From: Xylanimonas oleitrophica
GTDB lineage: Bacteria; Actinomycetota; Actinomycetes; Actinomycetales; Cellulomonadaceae
Length of the DNA: 64,000 bases
Assembly: GCF_003244315.1 (NCBI RefSeq)
Contig: NZ_QKWH01000005.1
Coordinates: 1 to 64,000, forward strand
Direction: 5' to 3'
A model generated the notes under the pieces. It ran no database searches. It was not told the origin of the DNA and saw nothing but the letters and a program-made list of their open reading frames with translations. The number at the start of each line of letters is the position of its first letter. Within the stretch, counting starts at the first letter, position 1. Position numbers and translations under genes: made by a program. Positions 59,648 to 64,000 of the stretch are shown piece by piece.

Positions 59648-60175
59648 ATGAACTCCGACCTCCTCCACGACCTCGGTGTCACGAACGCGCTCACCTGGAT
59701 CTCGGAGCGCCTCGGCGGGGCAGAGCTGTGGGAGCAGGCGCTGCTGCTCGCGCTCGCCGGCGTCATCCCCCTCATCGAGTCCTACCTCGGCTCGTTCCTC
59801 GGCATCGCGTTCGGCGTGCCGGCCTGGGTGGCCGTGCCGGCCGCCGTCCTCGGCAACCTCGTCTGCACCATCGGGCTGGTGCTCGTCACCTCCCGGGTGC
59901 GGGCCGCCGCCACCCGCGGCCGCCTCCGCAAGGAGAAGGACGACACGTGGTTCCGCCGCCGCGTGGCCCGCGCCGCCGAGCGCTACGGCGTCCCCGGCGC
60001 GTCCCTCCTCGGGCCCCTCACCCTGCCCAGCCAGGTCACCGCGACGGTGCTCGTGGCCCTCGGCGCGCGCCGCAACCAGGTCATCCTCTGGCAGAGCATC
60101 TCGATCGTGCTGTGGGGCCTCGCGTTCGGCCTGTTCGGCGAGGCGCTCGTGGGCGGGCTCGCCCCGGGCGCGTGA
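59648..60175 (+). CDS. Small multidrug export protein family (Sm_multidrug_ex)
   Basis: 175 residues with about four membrane helices. Features are LALAGVIPLIESYLGSFLGIAFG, the basic loop RGRLRKEKDDTWFRRRVARAAERYG and LGPLTLPSQVTATVLVALGARRNQVI, which match the PF06695 type. Despite the family name, transport is unproven. GGAAGGA precedes the ATG. The 248-bp gap upstream (59400-59647) has no recognisable gene. Confidence 0.82.
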   Translation: MNSDLLHDLGVTNALTWISERLGGAELWEQALLLALAGVIPLIESYLGSFLGIAFGVPAWVAVPAAVLGNLVCTIGLVLVTSRVRAAATRGRLRKEKDDTWFRRRVARAAERYGVPGASLLGPLTLPSQVTATVLVALGARRNQVILWQSISIVLWGLAFGLFGEALVGGLAPGA

Positions 60176-60239
60176 CCACCCAGCGGTACGGCCGACGGCG
60201 CAGCACGGCGCAGTCGACCACGGGTGGGAGGATGCGGCC

Positions 60240-60806
60240 GTGACGAAGAACCGCAGGCCCCGCCGCCCCGACGTCACGACGGTCGAGATCGTCGGCGGCC
60301 CCGAGCGGATCGAGGTCCCGCTCCACGACCACGACGACCGCTGGGCGGCCACCTACCGCGACCACGAGCGGCGCATCCGTGACGCCCTCGCCCCCGCCGA
60401 CGTCGACATCGAGCACATCGGCTCGACGTCGGTGCCCGGGCTCGCTGCCAAGCCGATCGTCGACATCGTCGTGGCCGTCGAGGACATCACCGCCGAGGAG
60501 GACTACCTCGACGCCCTCCTCGACGCCGGGTACCGGCTGCGCGTCCGCGAGCCCGGGCACCGCCTCGTGCGCACGCCCGAGCGTGACGTCCACGTGCACG
60601 TGTACGAGCGGGGCGACACCGCCGTGGACGAGTACCTCCTCCTGCGCGACCACCTGCGCACCCACCCGGACGACCGTGCGCTGTACGAGAGCACCAAGCG
60701 GGCCCTGCTCGGCCGGCAGTGGGACGACATGAACGACTACGCCGCCGCCAAGACCGACGTCATCGTCGAGATCAAGGCGCGGGCGAGGGCCGCCCGCGGG
60801 CAGTGA
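60240..60806 (+). CDS. GrpB-family (UPF0157) protein
   Basis: 188 residues, nucleotidyltransferase-like fold. The signature IEHIGSTSVPGLAAKPIVDIVV and a later LRDHLRTHPDDRALYESTK are diagnostic. Often fused to or near dephospho-CoA kinase genes, but not here. GTG start with GAGGAT 6 nt upstream (leaderless type). Its last 35 bp overlap the convergent alpha/beta hydrolase gene. Confidence 0.88.
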   Translation: MTKNRRPRRPDVTTVEIVGGPERIEVPLHDHDDRWAATYRDHERRIRDALAPADVDIEHIGSTSVPGLAAKPIVDIVVAVEDITAEEDYLDALLDAGYRLRVREPGHRLVRTPERDVHVHVYERGDTAVDEYLLLRDHLRTHPDDRALYESTKRALLGRQWDDMNDYAAAKTDVIVEIKARARAARGQ

Positions 60807-61572
60807 GCAGGTAGCGGCGCAGCAGGTCCGTCCACGCGTCCGGGACGTCGAGGTGGGCGTCGTGGCCCGCACCCCGCAGCACGGCACGCTCCGTGGCCGC
60901 GCGAGCCGCGACAAGCTCATCCTGCTGCTCCACCGTGAACATGCCGTTCTCCGCGAACACCGCGAGAGTGGGGACCGTCAGCGAGCGCCACTCCTCCCAG
61001 CGCGGTTCGTGGACGGCCGCCAGCACCGCCTCCATCACGTCCGCGTCGAACCGTGGACGAAGCCCTGCCGGCGTGCGCTCGAGGTCGGCCACCCACGCCT
61101 CGGTCAACGGCGAAGGGCCGAGAAACGCCCGCGCCGTCTGCTCGTGCGCGAACGGGAGGGGCCAGCTCGCGAACCACGCTCCCAGCCGCGCCGCCTCCCC
61201 CGGCTCGCCACCCCGGACGTGACCCTCCAGCATCACGAGCCGGTCGACCAGGTCGGGGCGGGCGTGCGCCACCAGGAACGCCGTGTGCGCCCCCATCGAC
61301 TGCCCCACGAGGCAGACCTTCCGGCCCGGGGCGAGCGACTCCACGACCGTGACGACATCGGCCACGAAGGCAGCACGCGACACGTCCGCGGGCCGGCGCG
61401 TGCTCGCCCCGTGCCCTCGCTGGTCGACGACGAGGACCCGGAGCTCCGGCGAGAGGGCCTCGGCCGTGGGCAGCAGCTCCCGGCCGCTGCCGGCCAGCCC
61501 GTGCAGCAAGACGACCACGGGGCCGTCCCCACCCGTGTCCATGACCGAGAGCTGGGCATCCTGCGTCGTCAC
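60772..61572 (-). CDS. Alpha/beta hydrolase
   Basis: 266 residues. Oxyanion motif LLHGLAGSGRELL, DQRGHGAST, nucleophile Ser in VGQSMGAHTAF, and the catalytic His in LRGAGHDAHLD. The GTG start at 61572 lies 36 nt after the xylanase gene on the other side... the xylanase stop is at 61608 on the same strand, so the two may be co-transcribed. Substrate unknown. Its 3' end overlaps grpB by 35 bp. Confidence 0.85.
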   Translation of the reverse strand: MTTQDAQLSVMDTGGDGPVVVLLHGLAGSGRELLPTAEALSPELRVLVVDQRGHGASTRRPADVSRAAFVADVVTVVESLAPGRKVCLVGQSMGAHTAFLVAHARPDLVDRLVMLEGHVRGGEPGEAARLGAWFASWPLPFAHEQTARAFLGPSPLTEAWVADLERTPAGLRPRFDADVMEAVLAAVHEPRWEEWRSLTVPTLAVFAENGMFTVEQQDELVAARAATERAVLRGAGHDAHLDVPDAWTDLLRRYLLTARGRPSPAP

Positions 61573-61607
61573 GCGACGGGTCTCGGCGCCCCCGCATGCC
61601 CGGCTGC

Positions 61608-63704
61608 TCAGGTGCAGGTGCTTTCCGTGCCTGGCCCGACCACGACGTCCACCCTGCCGCCGCCGGGCGCGAGACGGACGCACCGCTCCTCCTCGACGGC
61701 GCCCGCGGAGTCGACGCTGCGGAAGCTCAGGCCCTGCCGGTCGGAGCGCTTGAGCGTGAACGGCCCCTCGTAGGTGACCCAGTCGCCGCCGTCGATCCGG
61801 TACTCGGTGCGCGCCAGCGCGGCAGGTGCCGTGGCCTCGGCGTCCAGGGTGACGGTGACCCAGTTGTTCCCCCGGTAGGTCAGCGTGGTCGTCGGCGGTG
61901 CCACGGGCTCCGCGACGGCTCCGGGCCAGCTCACGAGGAGCTCGTCGCCTACGGCGGTGACCTTCTCCACCGTGAGGGTGTTGATGGAGAACGCGTTGCC
62001 TCCCCCGCCGCCGCGGACGCCGATGTTGCCGATCAGCCCGTCAGCGGGCTGCGACCCGTCCAGCGTGATCTCGCTGACCAGGGTGTAGCTGCCCATGTTG
62101 ACCATCCCGCTGTTGAAGTACGCGGGGACGTGGGTGGCCACCTGGCTGGCGGAGTACTGGTGGTCGTTGACCGCCGCGCCGTCGGCGCTCGTGTAGCCGT
62201 CGTTGGTGTTGTCCTTGAGCCACCGCACGCGGATCGCCGTCGTGCCCTTGGCCGTGTAGTTCACGCTGAACCGGTAGGTCGCGCCCGGCTCGGGCCGGAA
62301 CGCCACCTCGCCGTCGTCGGTGGTGGACCATGGCCACGCCGACGCGTCGTCGCCCAGGACGATGTTCGCACCGCTCCAGGAGTCGCCGGCCGAGGTGTCG
62401 AACACGTGGACGCCGGGGACCGGGGCGCGATCCTCGCCGCCGGAGGTGTCGATGTACTCGTGCGTGGCGAGGAACTCGTCCGGGTACAGGATGCCCAGCA
62501 GCGCCAGCTTCGCCTTGCCGTCGTAGTCGTACGGCATGGCGAACTCTCCGCCCTTCCAGCCGGTGCGCACGTCGCGGACGCCCGCCAGCTTCACGGCGGT
62601 GATCACCCGGGGGTTTCCCGTCGTGTTCGCCGGGCCGGCCGCGTGGTCGCGGTAGACCTTGAACAGCTCGGCGTACTTCATGCCCTGGTTGTTCTCGTTC
62701 TCCGGCGTCAGCTCGCCGGGCGGCAGGGCGACGTCCATCTCCGTGACGTTGACCTCGACGTTCCCCAGCGAGGCGAAGAGCCTGATGTTGTCCTCGACGG
62801 CGGACACGTCCGTGGACAGGTTGTAGTGGCCTTGCATGCCGATGACCTCGATCAACGGCTTGCCGCTCGGGCGCACGCCGGTGTAGCGCTCGTTGATGTC
62901 CTTGACCATCTCGTAGACCACGCGGGCCTTCGCCGGGGAGTCGAGCCCGAAGTCGTTGTAGGTCAGCTTCACGTCCCAGCCGTGGGCGTCGACCACCTCG
63001 GCAGCCTTGAGGAAGGCGAGCTCTACCCAGTCGGAACCGAGCGCCTGGTACCAGCCCTCGCCCTTGGCCAGGGAGGCACGCCAGTCGGCCGGGTCAGCGG
63101 TGCCGACCGCCTCGTTCACGACGTCGATCGCCACCAGGCGGTCCCCGAAGTGCCCGAGCACGGCCTCGATGTGGGTGTTCAGGTTCTCCAGGGCGACGTC
63201 GCTGTCGAACGTGCCCGGCTGGCCGAACCGCGCTGGGGGCGCGTCCCACATCCACGTCGGCGTCTGGGAGTGCCAGGCCAGGGTGTGCCCGTAGAACAGG
63301 AGGTCCGGGTTCTGGGCCGCGTGCTCCTCGAACGCCCCGTCCGCCGCGTCGAACGTGAACACACCCTTGTCCCGCTGGGTGCTCTCGGGCTTCATCTCGT
63401 TGCCCGGCGTGTAGGACGCGTAGTTGTAGATCAGCCCGTTCATCTCACCGCGGCCGAAGATGCCGAACGAGAAGTGGTCCTCGTAGACGTCCTTCATCGC
63501 CGGGTAGTGCTCGAACGTCAGCCCGCTGGGCGGAAGCTCCGGCTCGGCGGCCGTTGCCGGGTCTCCTGGTCCGATCGCGGGGACCGTCATGAGCCCCGCG
63601 AGCGCAGCGGCCGCGACAGCGCGGGCTGCTCCTCTGCCCTGCCGGCCGCTCCGCGGGGAGCGGCCTGGTCCGGTGGCCGCGAGCCGTCGTCCTGAATCCG
63701 GCAC
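61608..63704 (-). CDS. Secreted GH10 endo-1,4-beta-xylanase with accessory C-terminal modules
   Basis: 698 residues. A long Arg-rich signal region ends near GDPATAAEP. The GH10 barrel (~60-415) has the acid/base Glu198 in AIDVVNEAVG and the nucleophile Glu322 in VNVTEMDVALP, and WHSQTP at the -1 subsite. A beta-sandwich module (~430-585, VHVFDTSAGDSWSGANIVLG, GATYRFSVNYTAKGT) resembles a carbohydrate-binding module. The last ~100 residues (ARTEYRIDGGDWVTYEGPF) match an OmpL47-type beta domain. It hydrolyses xylan outside the cell. The GTG start has AGGAGG 6 nt upstream. Confidence 0.91.
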   Translation of the reverse strand: MPDSGRRLAATGPGRSPRSGRQGRGAARAVAAAALAGLMTVPAIGPGDPATAAEPELPPSGLTFEHYPAMKDVYEDHFSFGIFGRGEMNGLIYNYASYTPGNEMKPESTQRDKGVFTFDAADGAFEEHAAQNPDLLFYGHTLAWHSQTPTWMWDAPPARFGQPGTFDSDVALENLNTHIEAVLGHFGDRLVAIDVVNEAVGTADPADWRASLAKGEGWYQALGSDWVELAFLKAAEVVDAHGWDVKLTYNDFGLDSPAKARVVYEMVKDINERYTGVRPSGKPLIEVIGMQGHYNLSTDVSAVEDNIRLFASLGNVEVNVTEMDVALPPGELTPENENNQGMKYAELFKVYRDHAAGPANTTGNPRVITAVKLAGVRDVRTGWKGGEFAMPYDYDGKAKLALLGILYPDEFLATHEYIDTSGGEDRAPVPGVHVFDTSAGDSWSGANIVLGDDASAWPWSTTDDGEVAFRPEPGATYRFSVNYTAKGTTAIRVRWLKDNTNDGYTSADGAAVNDHQYSASQVATHVPAYFNSGMVNMGSYTLVSEITLDGSQPADGLIGNIGVRGGGGGNAFSINTLTVEKVTAVGDELLVSWPGAVAEPVAPPTTTLTYRGNNWVTVTLDAEATAPAALARTEYRIDGGDWVTYEGPFTLKRSDRQGLSFRSVDSAGAVEEERCVRLAPGGGRVDVVVGPGTESTCT

Positions 63705-63790
63705 TGGATTCCTCCTGGTTGCCCTGCCGCGCCACGGTGCGCAGCCGTCTCGGGTGGGGCGACTCTCACCGTCGAAAGGTCGCGCCACTG

Positions 63791-63818
63791 AACTTATCCG
63801 CTCTGCAAACGTTGTCAA
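63791..63818 (-). promoter_or_regulatory. Xylanase promoter with LacI-type operator
   Basis: On the minus strand TTGACA (63813-63818) and TAAGTT (63791-63796) are 16 bp apart. TGACAACGTTTGCA (63804-63817), centred on AACGTT with 10 of 14 positions symmetric, lies in the spacer and overlaps the -35. This is the form of a LacI/GalR operator and would give substrate-dependent repression of the xylanase. Confidence 0.65.
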
Positions 63819-63875
63819 GGGTTCCGCAGCCTGCGTCGGGCACGCTCCAGGAGCTCGGTGACCACCCGGTCGGCC

Positions 63876-63913
63876 GGGCTGCGGCCTCCTCCCACGGGAG
63901 GAGGCCGCAGCCC
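63876..63913. terminator. Terminator of the gene cut by the right edge
   Basis: 18-bp perfect stem with only 2 unpaired central bases, 37 nt beyond the stop codon of the partial minus-strand frame. Confidence 0.8.
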
Positions 63914-63950
63914 GTCGCTTCTCCTCCGGCAGCAGGTGCTGGGCGCCAGG

Positions 63951-64000
63951 TCAGGCTCCGTAGCGTCGCTGACGGACGCCCCGCAGGGCGCCGAGCCGAC
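63951..64000 (-). CDS. Last 15 codons of a minus-strand gene (truncated by the window edge)
   Basis: One minus-strand frame runs in from the right edge and ends at TGA 63951-63953 with the residues RLGALRGVRQRRYGA. Third codon positions are almost all G or C, and a strong terminator follows, so a real gene end is likely. Product unknown. Confidence 0.45.
   Translation of the reverse strand, partial: RLGALRGVRQRRYGA

Noticed and set aside
1-64000. CRISPR arrays, tRNA or rRNA genes, integrase or transposase genes
   Set aside because: No regularly spaced repeats, cloverleaf-type sequences, rRNA stretches or recognisable recombinase motifs were seen on either strand by eye. A tRNA scan would be decisive.

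Overview
The window is very GC-rich (mid-70s percent by eye) and densely coded. Codons end almost always in G or C, and GTG starts are frequent. Many genes carry an actinobacterial -10 hexamer 6-7 nt before the start codon, the signature of leaderless mRNAs. The gene set (secreted GH10 xylanase, M36 metallopeptidase, PadR/HxlR/Lrp regulators, complete stressosome operon, CopC/YcnI proteins, ECF sigma with a CU044_5270-type partner) suggests a saprophytic actinobacterium. The cellulolytic Micrococcales (Promicromonosporaceae or Cellulomonadaceae, for example Cellulosimicrobium-like) fit best. This placement is inferred from content and style; no rRNA or tRNA gene is present to confirm it.

Layout. 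1-6.1 kb: end of a Pro/Ala-rich membrane protein, endonuclease IV, a DesK/NarL-type two-component system followed by a small membrane protein and a winged-helix regulator, and a divergent two-gene ABC exporter. 6.2-19.5 kb: CPA1 antiporter, non-specific nuclease, PadR regulator with a clear operator-promoter, PQQ-like propeller, YdcZ-type transporter, DinB-like protein, a secreted LVIVD propeller with two chitin-binding modules, a DUF305 lipoprotein, a CPBP-like membrane protein, a VOC protein and RlmC. 19.5-25.9 kb: an unusual sigma-region-4/zinc-finger anti-sigma fusion, GlsB, an aldo-keto reductase, CsbD, and an arginine-to-proline type operon (DDAH-like hydrolase plus ornithine cyclodeaminase) divergent from an Lrp regulator.

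25.9-32.2 kb is the most striking block: rsbR-rsbS-rsbT, an RsbT/RsbX-type ATPase-phosphatase fusion, a hybrid histidine kinase and a receiver-GAF-SpoIIE phosphatase. All six reading frames overlap by 4-8 bp. This looks like a full stressosome sensing and output cascade wired to a two-component system.

32.4-48.7 kb: SDR, PadR/HAAS pair, esterase, YibE/F, NmrA-like protein with divergent HxlR, a three-gene copper module (His-rich membrane protein, YcnI, CopC), several small conserved proteins, HAD phosphatase, acetyltransferases, Fur, VOC and TPR proteins. 48.7-50.9 kb has visibly lower GC and holds a relic of an FtsX-type permease, an ECF sigma gene and its CU044_5270-type partner. 50.9-64 kb: epoxide-hydrolase-like protein, M36 peptidase, lipoprotein, an MFS exporter with a MerR regulator and a textbook 19-bp-spacer MerR promoter, RidA with divergent HxlR, AI-2E-type permease, small multidrug export protein, GrpB, alpha/beta hydrolase and GH10 xylanase with a LacI-type operator in its promoter. 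The right edge cuts a minus-strand gene.

Strong bidirectional hairpin terminators separate most convergent pairs. Two related long palindromes (near 34.66 and 37.07 kb) look like members of an intergenic repeat family.
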